DNA from: Chloroflexota bacterium
Lineage (GTDB): Bacteria > Chloroflexota > Limnocylindria > Limnocylindrales > CSP1-4
NCBI GenBank assembly: GCA_005882635.1
Contig: VBFG01000045.1
Span: forward strand, 1-59,252
Reading direction: 5' to 3'
Length of the DNA: 59,252 bases
Under the pieces are notes generated by a model. That model had not been told where the DNA came from, ran no database searches, and worked only from the letters and a program-made list of their open reading frames with translations. The translations under genes were made by a program, and so were the position numbers. Positions 29,734-38,921 of this stretch are shown here, one piece after another (position 1 is the first letter of the stretch; each line of letters begins with the position of its first letter).

Positions 29734-30216
29734 TCAGGCTCCGGCAGCCACCGCGATCCTGATCGATCCAAGCTCCGGGGCCCGCTCGGCCGGCTCCGGA
29801 CTCGTCCTCGCCTCGGGCGTCGTGATTCGCGCCGGCGGCGTCGCTGCGTTCGCCGAAACCACCTCCGTGTCAGTCGCCGTGGACTCGCCCGGTCGGCGCG
29901 CTCGCGACGTCAGGACCACGGACGGCTTGACGGCCTCGGCCGCCCTCCGCCGCTCCTGATCCTCGGCGACGACCCGTCCGACGAGATTCGCGAGGGCCGG
30001 CATCTGGAACAGGCCGAACCCGATACCGATCGCTGCGAGCTCCTCCGGTCCGTACCCGAGGTACAGGCCGCGGCCCGCGACCGCGCACATCTCGTCATAC
30101 AGCTCGGGCCAACCGACGCGCTTCCGACGGTGGCAGAACCGGACGAACTCCAGCGCCTCGCCCTGGGGATACGGCGCCGCGACGACGTCTCCTACGTCAC
30201 GGTCCATGTGGTCCAT
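29734..30216 (-). CDS. Hypothetical protein (161 aa)
   Basis: EALEFVRFCHRRKRVGWPELYDEMCAVAGRGLYLGYGPEELAAIGIGFGLFQMPALANLVGRVVAEDQERR; disordered C-terminus. Confidence 0.65.
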   Translation of the reverse strand: MDHMDRDVGDVVAAPYPQGEALEFVRFCHRRKRVGWPELYDEMCAVAGRGLYLGYGPEELAAIGIGFGLFQMPALANLVGRVVAEDQERRRAAEAVKPSVVLTSRARRPGESTATDTEVVSANAATPPARITTPEARTSPEPAERAPELGSIRIAVAAGA

Positions 30217-30406
30217 CGATGGCCGACCCTCCAGTCGATCCCGTCTCGCGGCAACACCAAACCATCCACCCTGCGGTCGGGGGATCGGCCGACCGCGGGA
30301 GGCCCCGTGGAGATCACACCGGCCGTGGGTTCTGTCCCTCCCGGAGAACTCTCGCCGGCCCGGTGGACGGCATGGTAGGACCGTCGGGCCGGGCGATGAA
30401 GGGGGT

Positions 30407-30442
30407 TTGTCCACGAACTCGTCCACGAACTTGTCCACACGA
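30407..30442. repeat. Three 12-bp direct repeats resembling DnaA boxes (TTGTCCACG, TCGTCCACG, TTGTCCACA)
   Basis: Units start at 30407, 30419 and 30431, exact 12-bp period; followed by inverted repeat CGAACG-GA-CGTTCG 30440-30453. Confidence 0.6.
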
Positions 30443-30466
30443 ACGGACGTTCGCGCCGGATTTACG

Positions 30467-31534
30467 TCAAACGAGGGTTGCGCTCCGGACCGCTCGTCTG
30501 GCCACGCCGAGGCCGGGGCGGTCCGACAATCGCCATCGGCAATCCCGGCCGAGCTCGAGCCCCTCGAACGGGTCGTCCGCCAACAGCAGGTTGCCATCGA
30601 GGTCGACCCACTCCGCGAGCGACGCGACGGCCGCCGAGGCGGCGATCCCCACCGACGTCTCCTCCATGCATCCGACGAACGTCCGGAAGCCGAGCTCCCG
30701 CGCCTCCTCGAGCATCGCTCGGGCCGGCCCGATGCCACCACACTTCGCGAGCTTCACGTTGATCCCGGCGACGACACCGACCAGGCCGCGCAGGTCGCGG
30801 ATCGTGACGGCGCTCTCGTCGGCGACGACCGGGAGGGACGACCGCTCCTGGAGCCAGGCGAGCTGGTCGAGACGGTGGGCCGGGAACGGCTGCTCGATCA
30901 GCTCGACGCCGAGCCGCTCCAGGGCAGGCAGGAGCCGGACCGCATCGTCCGGCTGCCAGCCGGTGTTGGCATCGACACGGATCGGACCGTCGTAGACCGC
31001 CCGAACCGCCTCGAGCGTCGGGATGTCCGCCGGGCCGCCGACCTTGATCTTCAGGGCCGGGAAGCTCGCGGCTCGACGGGCACGCTCGGCGACGATGGCC
31101 GGCTCGTCGAGGCCGAGGGTGAAGTCGGTCGGGGGGATCGAGCCGGTCAGCCCGAGCAGGGTGGTGATCGGCTGGTCGAGCACCTTCCCGACGAGATCGT
31201 GGAGGGCGATGTCGAGGGCGCATTTCGCCGCGCCGTTGTGGGCGATCGCCTGATCCATCGCGGCGCCGGCGCTGGCGAGGCCATCCGGCGTCGGCGCGGG
31301 CTCACCGATCGCCGCCAGCAACGCCGGCAGGACCGCCGCCATCGTGTCGACGCTCTCGCCGTAGAACCGGTCCGGGAACCCCTCCCCGACCCCGACGACG
31401 CCCGGGAACCGGTCGTCGCGGAGCTCGACGATCAGCGTGGTCGCGACGTGGCCCGCGCCGTGGTCCGACCGGGCGATCCGGAACGGGTCGCGGAGCGGGA
31501 GCGGCATGACCTCGTGGTCCAGGTGGAGCGCCAA
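30467..31534 (-). CDS. dgcA: Enolase-superfamily dipeptide epimerase / DgcA-like racemase
   Basis: ALKIKVGG, IRVDANTGWQPDDAVRLLPALERLGVELIEQPFPA, LPVVADESAVTIRDL, INVKLAKCGGI; neighbour is a DUF1611 gene. Confidence 0.82.
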   Translation of the reverse strand: MALHLDHEVMPLPLRDPFRIARSDHGAGHVATTLIVELRDDRFPGVVGVGEGFPDRFYGESVDTMAAVLPALLAAIGEPAPTPDGLASAGAAMDQAIAHNGAAKCALDIALHDLVGKVLDQPITTLLGLTGSIPPTDFTLGLDEPAIVAERARRAASFPALKIKVGGPADIPTLEAVRAVYDGPIRVDANTGWQPDDAVRLLPALERLGVELIEQPFPAHRLDQLAWLQERSSLPVVADESAVTIRDLRGLVGVVAGINVKLAKCGGIGPARAMLEEARELGFRTFVGCMEETSVGIAASAAVASLAEWVDLDGNLLLADDPFEGLELGRDCRWRLSDRPGLGVARRAVRSATLV

Positions 31535-31535
31535 A

Positions 31536-32678
31536 TTACGGCCCGCTCGATGTGGCGGGGGTGGCCGACGGCGCAGCCGCAGCGACCCATGGCAAGCCCT
31601 CGACCGCCCGCTGGATATCCGTCCATAGCGGCGCCGGCCCGAACCGGACGGGATCGTCGGTCGGGAGCCCGGTCTCGGCCGCGATCCGCACGATCTCGGC
31701 GCGGGCCGCCGCGTCGTCGTCGATCGCCGACGTGTTCAGGGCCACGGCCACGACCTTCGACGGGGCGACCAGGCCGGCGACCCGCTCGTGGAGGTCGATG
31801 AAGGGCCGCAGCGCGGCGATCGGGAACGACGCCTCGGGCAGGTGGTCGAAGTCGTGCTCGACCTGACCGGCGCGATGGACGAGCACCATCGCATGGGGCG
31901 TGGCGCCATGGATCAGGGCCAACGTGACCGACGAGTAGGCGGGGTGGTCCAACGAGCCCTGACCCTCGACGATCACCCAGTCGCCGCGCGCCTCGCCCTC
32001 CTCGACCATCCACTCGACCGTGCCCTGGGCGAAGTCGCTGATGACACGATCGACCGCGACCCCCCAGCCGTCGATCATCATCCCGGTCTGACCCGTCGGG
32101 ACGAACGACGCCGACAGTCCCGCCGCCGAGGCGGCGGCCCGAAGCTCCAGCGCCACCGACATCTTGCCGATCGCGCAGTCGGTCCCGACCGTCAGGATCA
32201 CCCGCTTGCCTGGCCCGTGGCGCCGGCCGACCGCGGTCTCCATCCGATCCGGAGATCGGCGGTAGTCGACGATCTGGGTGCCGGCGGCCGCCGCCGCGGA
32301 GGCGAGCTCCGGATCGTCCCCGAGGAACGTGTGGAGGCCGGAATGGACGTCGAGACCGGCCCGGATGGCCTCGAGGATCACGGCCCGCCAGCTCGCCGGG
32401 AGCCGGCCGCCGGTCGGCGCGATCCCGATCAGCAGGGTGTCCGGCCGCGGCGTCATGGCGAGCGCCTCGCCGAGCGTCTCGACGATCGGGATGTCGTGGC
32501 CCGGGAGGATCGACGAGACGTTGCCGCCGGCCCGGGTCGAGTCGATGACGGCGACGACCGTGTCCGGGCCGTAGCGGATCACGCCGACCGCCGTCTTGCC
32601 GTGGTGGAAGCCGAAGTTACCCTCGGCGAGGATCACCAGGCGCCGCCGACCGGCCGGACGCTGAGGCAGAGGAGTCAC
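31536..32678 (-). CDS. dgcN: DUF1611 family protein (DgcN-like)
   Basis: P-loop-like RVILTVGTDCAIGKMSVALEL; FVPTGQTGMMIDGWGVAVDRVISDFAQGTVEWMV; VEGQGSLDHPAYSSVTLALIHG. Confidence 0.85.
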   Translation of the reverse strand: MTPLPQRPAGRRRLVILAEGNFGFHHGKTAVGVIRYGPDTVVAVIDSTRAGGNVSSILPGHDIPIVETLGEALAMTPRPDTLLIGIAPTGGRLPASWRAVILEAIRAGLDVHSGLHTFLGDDPELASAAAAAGTQIVDYRRSPDRMETAVGRRHGPGKRVILTVGTDCAIGKMSVALELRAAASAAGLSASFVPTGQTGMMIDGWGVAVDRVISDFAQGTVEWMVEEGEARGDWVIVEGQGSLDHPAYSSVTLALIHGATPHAMVLVHRAGQVEHDFDHLPEASFPIAALRPFIDLHERVAGLVAPSKVVAVALNTSAIDDDAAARAEIVRIAAETGLPTDDPVRFGPAPLWTDIQRAVEGLPWVAAAAPSATPATSSGP

Positions 32679-32732
32679 TCGGCGGAGTCTACGGAAACGG
32701 CGCCGCGGGGTCGTCCGCCCGGGTCGGAGCGC

Positions 32733-33065
32733 CTACCCGGGAGCGAGGCGCTCTCGGCTGTCGGCCTGCGCGACCCGGTCCGGGTCGAGCCCCGCCTGCC
32801 GTGCCGTCGCGACGACGACCTCGGCTGGCGTCGCCTCGAACAGGATCAGGCGCGTCTCGTCATCGGGGATGAAGATCGAGCGCAGGTAGCGAATCGGCTT
32901 GCCGGAGGCGGCCATCTCGGCGACCGCGGCGATCGTTCGAGCGACGGTCCGATCAGGCTCACCTTCGGCGTCTCGGGACAGGGAGCGCCCTCCCAACCCT
33001 CCTGGGCGCTCCAGCCGCGGCGTAGTCTCCTCGATGCGCCTTGTTGAGGACAGCGTCGTGATCAA
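32733..33065 (-). pseudogene. DUF4242 / nickel-binding SCO4226-like protein, N-terminus apparently lost
   Basis: C-terminal IRYLRSIFIPDDETRLILFEATPAEVVVATARQAGLDPDRV matches family style; N-terminal part has no family-like strand and overlaps the SRPBCC relic. Confidence 0.45.
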
Positions 33066-33357
33066 CCGGGCGGCCGAAGAGATCTGGCCGTTTCATGACC
33101 GATTTTTTCAACACGCCATGCGTGCCCGGCAGCAACACGCTTGGAGTGCGTCAAACCTCGCTCGGCCCACTCGGGATCTTGGCTCAACGATGCATGGCCG
33201 TATGGCAATCCTTGGTTTCGAGACCCGGCTCAGCTACGTCATCTCCGGGTGGGACCCGCCGCACTCGTTTGCGTACCCTCTGTCAATCATCCGGCGTCAA
33301 CCGCAGGCGACGCTCAACAACCTGAATCCGTGGATCGAGCGTAGGTGGCCTCGGTAG
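33034..33357 (+). pseudogene. Degenerate tandem copy of the downstream SRPBCC gene with compensating frameshifts
   Basis: VVINRAAEEIWPF (frame A), MTDFFNTPCVPGSNTLGVRQTSLGPLGI (frame B), GRMAILGFETRLSYVISGWDPPH (frame A) align to 33422-33862 MSDPFNMPRLRGSTLGLRQSSPGPVGL...GRVAILGFETRINGAITEWDPPH. Confidence 0.7.
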
Positions 33358-33421
33358 GATCGAGTCCGGCAACAGCACGCCATCCGGCTCGAGCCCGCGG
33401 CTCAGCCATGGAGGGTGAGCG

Positions 33422-33862
33422 ATGCATCACGAGATGACCGCGGAGATCAATCGCCCAATCGATGAAGTCTGGGCGTTCATGAGCGACCCCTTCAACATGC
33501 CGCGCCTTCGCGGCAGCACACTGGGATTGCGTCAGAGCTCACCCGGCCCGGTGGGCCTCGGCTCGACCTTCCAGGGTCGAGTGGCGATTCTTGGATTCGA
33601 GACGCGGATCAACGGTGCGATCACCGAGTGGGATCCACCGCACATATCCGCAGGGACGTTGACGGGCGGACCAGTGCGATCGGGCTACTACCGCGAGACC
33701 TTCGAGAGCATCCCCAGAGGGACCAAACTTGTGAGATCGATGACTCTCGAGCTGGGACCAGCCCTGAACCTTGTATGGCTCTTGTTCGGATGGTTGCTCC
33801 GGCGCCGGTGGGACGCCGCCACGCAGAACATCAAGTCCACGCTCGAAGCCGGACGCGGGTAA
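33422..33862 (+). CDS. SRPBCC family protein (polyketide cyclase/dehydrase-like)
   Basis: MHHEMTAEINRPIDEVWAFMSDPFNMPRL...YYRETFESIPRGTKLVRSMTLELG. Confidence 0.82.
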   Translation: MHHEMTAEINRPIDEVWAFMSDPFNMPRLRGSTLGLRQSSPGPVGLGSTFQGRVAILGFETRINGAITEWDPPHISAGTLTGGPVRSGYYRETFESIPRGTKLVRSMTLELGPALNLVWLLFGWLLRRRWDAATQNIKSTLEAGRG

Positions 33863-33889
33863 ATCGGAATCTGACCAACCGATGAGGAC

Positions 33890-33966
33890 TGGTACCGCAT
33901 ACCGGATTCGAACCGGTGATCTCCGCCTTGAGAGGGCGGTGTCCTGGGCCTCTAGACGAATGCGGC
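33890..33966 (-). tRNA. tRNA-Glu (anticodon CTC)
   Basis: Reverse complement GCCGCATTCGTCTAGAGGCCCAGGACACCGCCCTCTCAAGGCGGAGATCACCGGTTCGAATCCGGTATGCGGTACCA; anticodon loop CTCTCAA; CCA encoded. Confidence 0.95.
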
Positions 33967-34042
33967 GCCGAGGGGTCGCGCCGAGGGGCGACCGGACCGG
34001 GATGATACCAACCGAACCCCGCTCGCCGCCAGCGACGACCGG

Positions 34043-34921
34043 TCAGAGGCGGTTGGCCTCGAGGAACCCGCGGATCGCCTCCGCAACCTGCTGGTGGCTC
34101 TGCTCGCCGACCACCAGGCCGAAATGAGAGTGCGCCCCGAAAGGCTCGTAGTCCGCGCCGAGCCACTCCGCGACCCGCTCGGCGTCGACCTCCGGGATCA
34201 TCCGGTCCAGCCCGCCGCCGATCACGAGGCGCGGGACCCCGGCCAGCGGGCGCGGGTCGACGGGCACCCCCGACAGCACCGCCCGAAGCGCACGACCGCT
34301 CTCGTGCGGCTTCTGGCCGAGTAGGTGCTGGATCCGGAGGACGTCGGCGATCGTGAGGTCGCGATGGTCGCGCTGGAGCTTCTCCGGGAGGGTCGTCCAG
34401 CCGATCCGGCCGCGGCCGTAGACGTCCGGCACCTCGCGCAGCTCGTGAGGCTGGACAGGGTCCCGGAGGGCCGCCGGGAGCTCGGGCGAGAGGAGGACGA
34501 GCCCGCCGATCGGAGCCTGTTCGGCGGCCTTGAGGATCAGCAAGGCGCCCATCCCGTGGCCGATCGCCACGGTCGTCGGTCCGAGGCGGTGGAGGGCCGC
34601 CACGACGTCGTCGACGTACGTCTCGAAGGTCAGCTCCGTCGGATCGGCGGTCCGCGACCAGTGGTGGTTCTGGAGGTTGAGCGCGTGTCCCTCCCAGCCG
34701 CGTGAGGCGAAGTAGCCGAGGAAGCGCTCCCAGACCCACGATCCCGCCAGCTCGCCGTGGACGAAGAGGAGCGGCTTGCGCCGCGACCGCCGTTCGGGCA
34801 GCCACGATTCGATGTACAGCCCGCGGTCGTGGAGCTCGATCTCGTCCTTGCGGACCGGCCGACCGTTGGCGGCCGGGACCTGGGCCCGAGCGAGGATCTG
34901 GTCGGGTGTCGACTCGGTCAC
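34043..34921 (-). CDS. Alpha/beta hydrolase
   Basis: PLLFVHGELAGSWVWERFLGYFASRGWEGHALNLQNHHWS; GHGMGAL; C-terminal GAHSHFGLV. Confidence 0.9.
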   Translation of the reverse strand: MTESTPDQILARAQVPAANGRPVRKDEIELHDRGLYIESWLPERRSRRKPLLFVHGELAGSWVWERFLGYFASRGWEGHALNLQNHHWSRTADPTELTFETYVDDVVAALHRLGPTTVAIGHGMGALLILKAAEQAPIGGLVLLSPELPAALRDPVQPHELREVPDVYGRGRIGWTTLPEKLQRDHRDLTIADVLRIQHLLGQKPHESGRALRAVLSGVPVDPRPLAGVPRLVIGGGLDRMIPEVDAERVAEWLGADYEPFGAHSHFGLVVGEQSHQQVAEAIRGFLEANRL

Positions 34922-34928
34922 GGCGACC

Positions 34929-36251
34929 TCACCATTCGTGGGGGTTGATCACGAGACCCGTCAGGGCCTTCGGGTAGAAATAGGTCGACTTCTGCGGCAT
35001 CACGTCGCCTTCCCGGGCGACCGCGACGATCGACGCGACCGGCGTTGGCTCGAGCAGGAACGCGGCGTCGGCGTCGCCCGTCGCCGAGTCCACGGCAGCG
35101 AGCGCGGCATCGACCGATTTCGTGAACGAGACGCGGCCGCCGGCCGCGAGCGCCTCCGCGTCGATCCCCACGAGATGGTCGAGGGCGACGCCGAGGAGGA
35201 CGACGTCGAGGTGCCGCGCGGCCTCACCCTCCAGCGGCAGCAGCGGCTCGAAGCTCGCTCGGCGTGCGGTGAGAATCGCTCCCCCGTCACGCGTCCACAG
35301 GCCCATCCGACCGGCGCCACCGGCTGCGCCCGCCGACGCGCTGAAGGCGCTTCGGAGCTCCTCGCGACTCGCCTGTCGGACCGCGAAGAGCTCAGCGAGC
35401 CGCTCGCGGAGGCTCGCGACCCCGGCGTCGCCGAGACCTCGCACGACGCGGTGAGTAGATAGAACGGTCAGCGGCTCCGCCGTCGTCTCGAGGAAGAGCA
35501 TCAGGAGGTAGTCGAAGGCGGGATCTTCCTCGCACGAGCGGCTCATCCGCCGCTCGTCGCGGTAACGCAGCGCGGTCTCATAGCGGTGATGGCCGTCGGC
35601 GATCGTGACCGGCTGGGCCGACGCGATCTCGATCAGCTCGGCGACCGACGCCGCCGCCGGACCGTGGGCGTCGACGACCCACAGGCGGTGCCGGACACCA
35701 TCCGCGTCGCGGACGTCGACGGCAGCCGGCCCTGCGGCGAGCTTCGCGAGGATGGCCGTGGCCCGGCCGGTGGGATCCTCGTAGATGCCGATGACCGGGC
35801 TCGTGTTGACGCCGGTCGCCCGAAGCAGGCGGTAGCGATCCTCGCGCGCCGCCTCGAGCGTCCGCTCGTGAGGCAGGACGCCGGATCCGCGCTCGAGCGG
35901 CTCGAGCCGGAGCCGGGCGAAGAACCCGTGCTGGGTGCGCTCGACCGAGGTGCCCGGAACGCGGTAGGTCTGCTCCTGGACGTAGATCGACGGCCGCGGC
36001 TCCTTGTGGAACGTGCCGTCCGACCGCCAGGCCGCGAGCGTCCGGGCCGCCCGCCGGTAGCGCTCGTCCTCGCCGTCACCCGCCTCGTCGTCGGGCGCAT
36101 CGAGACGCACGACGTTGCGCTCATGACGAGCTCGCAGCTGAGCCCGGTCCGTCTTCGACAGGACGTCGTACGGCGGCGCGACGACCGCGCCGAGGTCACC
36201 CACGGTCTCGGGCGCGTACCGGAGGGCACGGAACGGACGGATCAGAGGCAC
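34929..36251 (-). CDS. DUF1015 family protein
   Basis: PLIRPFRALRYAPETVGDLGAVVAPPYDVLSKTDRAQL...ADGHHRYETALRYRDE; GTG start at 36251. Confidence 0.92.
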   Translation of the reverse strand: MPLIRPFRALRYAPETVGDLGAVVAPPYDVLSKTDRAQLRARHERNVVRLDAPDDEAGDGEDERYRRAARTLAAWRSDGTFHKEPRPSIYVQEQTYRVPGTSVERTQHGFFARLRLEPLERGSGVLPHERTLEAAREDRYRLLRATGVNTSPVIGIYEDPTGRATAILAKLAAGPAAVDVRDADGVRHRLWVVDAHGPAAASVAELIEIASAQPVTIADGHHRYETALRYRDERRMSRSCEEDPAFDYLLMLFLETTAEPLTVLSTHRVVRGLGDAGVASLRERLAELFAVRQASREELRSAFSASAGAAGGAGRMGLWTRDGGAILTARRASFEPLLPLEGEAARHLDVVLLGVALDHLVGIDAEALAAGGRVSFTKSVDAALAAVDSATGDADAAFLLEPTPVASIVAVAREGDVMPQKSTYFYPKALTGLVINPHEW

Positions 36252-36398
36252 GGGCTCCTCGGGGGCGGGCTGGGCCGGCCACGTCGCGCCTGAAGTACGG
36301 GGCGGTCGGCTCGGACCGGCATCGTACGATAGCCCGGCTCGATTCGCCGTCGAGCCGTTCCCAGGAACGACGCAACTTTTCGATGGGGCGGGACGTCG

Positions 36399-38921
36399 AT
36401 GCTGGGACCGCAACCGCCCGTGGCACCCGGAGTATTCGTGTCTCCTCGCGCGCCTCGCCGGATCCGTCGCCCGATCGCCGCCGTCGCCGGCGCGTGGCTC
36501 GCCGTCGCCGGGCTGATCGGTACCTCCGCCGGGCCGGCTGCAGCGGCCGATCCTCCGTCCATGACCGCTCGGGTGCTGCTCCAGGGCCATGCCCGGCTGG
36601 GATCGTGGATCGCGATCCAGGTCCACCTCCACAACGACGGGCCGTCGGTGAGCGGCGAGCTCCGTCTCCAGGGCGGAACCCAGGGCGGAACGCGCTACGC
36701 GACGCTCGTCCAGCTCGACAGCCCGTCCGACAAGGACTGGATCCTCTACGCCCAGCCGCCCTCGTTCGGCCAGCAGCTCGAGGTGCTGCTCGCGAGCGGC
36801 GGCAATGTCATCGCGAGACAGAAGGTCGCCGTCACGATCCACGACCCAGGCCAGCTGATCGTCGGCGTCGTCGCCGAGACGACCGCGCCGATCGTCGGGA
36901 CGCTGAGCCTGCCCGCGATCCAGAACCAGCAGCCCGCCGTCGTGGTTCCGCTCGCGGTGGCCGATCTCCCCACGCGGATCGAGGCGTGGTCGGCGCTCGA
37001 CCGCCTGGTCTGGCAGGACACCGACGCGTCGAGCCTGAGCACCGAGCAGCTGGCGGCCCTTCGTGGCTGGCTCGCTCTCGGCGGGCGGCTGATCGTCGTC
37101 GGCGGGACCGCCGGGATCGGCAGCCTCGGCGGGTTCCCCGACGACATCCTTCCTTACCGACCGACGTCGACCGTCGATGTCGCCCCGGACTCCCTCCGGT
37201 CGCTGCTTGGTACGCTGCCGAAGGAGGCAACGGACGTCCCGGCGATGGCCGGCGACCTCGCCCGCGGCCGCGCCCTCGCGACGTCGGGTGACCGGGTCGT
37301 CGCCGCGCAAGTCGCCTACGGCAGTGGCTCGGTCACGATCCTCGGCATCGACCCGACGGTCGGCTGGATCGCGGAGTCGAGCGCGAGCAAGTCGCTCTGG
37401 CCAGCATTGATCCCGCCCCGCTCCGAGGGGACGGTCTCGATGGCCGACGACACCCAGATCGTCAGCGCCGTCAGCAACCTCCCATCCCTGTCGCTGCCGC
37501 CGCTCGGGGGGCTGTTGCTGCTGCTGTTCGGCTACGTGGCCCTGATCGGGCCGCTGAACTACCTGGTCCTGCGGCGGATCGACCGGCGGGAGTGGGCCTG
37601 GGTGACGATGCCGATCCTGATCGCCGCGTTCGCCGTCGGCTCGTACGCCTTCGGGTCGGCCCTGCGCGGCAGCAGCATCATCGTCAACGAGGTCGGGATC
37701 GTCCGCGGCGCGCCGGACGCGACGGAAGGGACCGCGCAGGTCTACCTCGGCGTCTTCTCGCCGGCACGCGGGACCTACCAGGTCGCGGTCCCCGGGGGCG
37801 CCCTCCTGTCCTCGCCGATATCGGGCGACATCTTCGGCGGCCAGGGCTCGAGCCTCGACGTGGTCCAGGGCGACCCGTCCCGTGTCCGTGACCTCGCCGT
37901 CGGGTTCGGCTCCCTTCGGACCATCCGGGCCGAGTCACAGGTCGTCGTGCCGAAGGTCCACGCCGAGCTGGCCCTCGTCGACGGGACGCTCACGGGCACC
38001 ATCCGGAACGACGCCACGACGACCCTCGAGAAGCCGGCCATCGTCCTCGGGACGAACGTCAAGGTCTTCAAGGACCTGGCGCCCGGTGAGCAGGTCCCCG
38101 TCTCGCTCGTGGTCGGGACGAACGGCTTCGGACAGTCCTTGTCCGACCGGATCTTCGGCCAGATCTTCTTCGACGGGTCCGTCTCGTCGAGCGAGGCCAC
38201 TCGCCGCGACCAGACCCGGCACATGATCATCGACCAGCTGACGAACGACCCGCAGTTCGGGAACCTCGGTCGGCTGCAGGCGGATGGCCCCGTCCTCCTG
38301 GGCTGGGGCCGTCAGGCGATCCTCGATGTGGCCGTCGAAGGCCAGGCGGCCAAGCGCGTCAGCAACGTCCTCTACTACGTCCCGCTGTCGATGGGCATCC
38401 GAGGCAAGGTCACCTTCCAGGGCGATCTCCTCAACAGCACGATGGTCGAGACCGACGCGGGCTTCTTCAGCAAGGAGCCGTCGGTCTTCAACTTCGGCCG
38501 CGGCTCGGCGACCGTGTCGTATCGGCCGATCCCGTTCGAGGGCCGGCTGACCGTGAGTCACGTCCGGTTCGGATTCGGCTTCGAAGGGGAGGCACTGCCC
38601 ATCGCGGGCGGCGTGGCGGTCGAGCCCATTCCCGACGCGTGCATGAATCTCAAGCAGGGCGACAAGATCCCGGCCGATTGTCCACAGCCAGTGCCGCAGA
38701 ACCAGTTCGACGGGATGCCCGAAATCGAACTGTTCGATCGGACCGGGGCGGGCACGTGGCATCGCCTGGCGCATCCGACCCAGGGGCAGACCTACGATCT
38801 CGCCGATGCGGCACGCTATGTCGATCCGGCGACCGGAACGCTCCTCGTCCGGTACGTCAACGAGGCTCAGGACCAGGTCGGGTTCGCGGTCGCCGTATCG
38901 ATCGAGGGCGTCGTGAAATGA
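36399..38921 (+). CDS. Large secreted/membrane-anchored protein, first gene of the ABC-MoxR-VWA cluster
   Basis: Signal peptide GAWLAVAGLIGTSAGPAAAADPPS; internal TM pair LGGLLLLLFGYVALIGPLNYLVLRRIDRREWAWVTMPILIAAFAVG; ATGA overlap with next gene. Confidence 0.85.
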   Translation: MLGPQPPVAPGVFVSPRAPRRIRRPIAAVAGAWLAVAGLIGTSAGPAAAADPPSMTARVLLQGHARLGSWIAIQVHLHNDGPSVSGELRLQGGTQGGTRYATLVQLDSPSDKDWILYAQPPSFGQQLEVLLASGGNVIARQKVAVTIHDPGQLIVGVVAETTAPIVGTLSLPAIQNQQPAVVVPLAVADLPTRIEAWSALDRLVWQDTDASSLSTEQLAALRGWLALGGRLIVVGGTAGIGSLGGFPDDILPYRPTSTVDVAPDSLRSLLGTLPKEATDVPAMAGDLARGRALATSGDRVVAAQVAYGSGSVTILGIDPTVGWIAESSASKSLWPALIPPRSEGTVSMADDTQIVSAVSNLPSLSLPPLGGLLLLLFGYVALIGPLNYLVLRRIDRREWAWVTMPILIAAFAVGSYAFGSALRGSSIIVNEVGIVRGAPDATEGTAQVYLGVFSPARGTYQVAVPGGALLSSPISGDIFGGQGSSLDVVQGDPSRVRDLAVGFGSLRTIRAESQVVVPKVHAELALVDGTLTGTIRNDATTTLEKPAIVLGTNVKVFKDLAPGEQVPVSLVVGTNGFGQSLSDRIFGQIFFDGSVSSSEATRRDQTRHMIIDQLTNDPQFGNLGRLQADGPVLLGWGRQAILDVAVEGQAAKRVSNVLYYVPLSMGIRGKVTFQGDLLNSTMVETDAGFFSKEPSVFNFGRGSATVSYRPIPFEGRLTVSHVRFGFGFEGEALPIAGGVAVEPIPDACMNLKQGDKIPADCPQPVPQNQFDGMPEIELFDRTGAGTWHRLAHPTQGQTYDLADAARYVDPATGTLLVRYVNEAQDQVGFAVAVSIEGVVK

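Noticed and set aside
30407-30453. Chromosomal replication origin
   Set aside because: Only three DnaA-box-like units, no AT-rich unwinding element, and no dnaA, dnaN or gidA neighbour.
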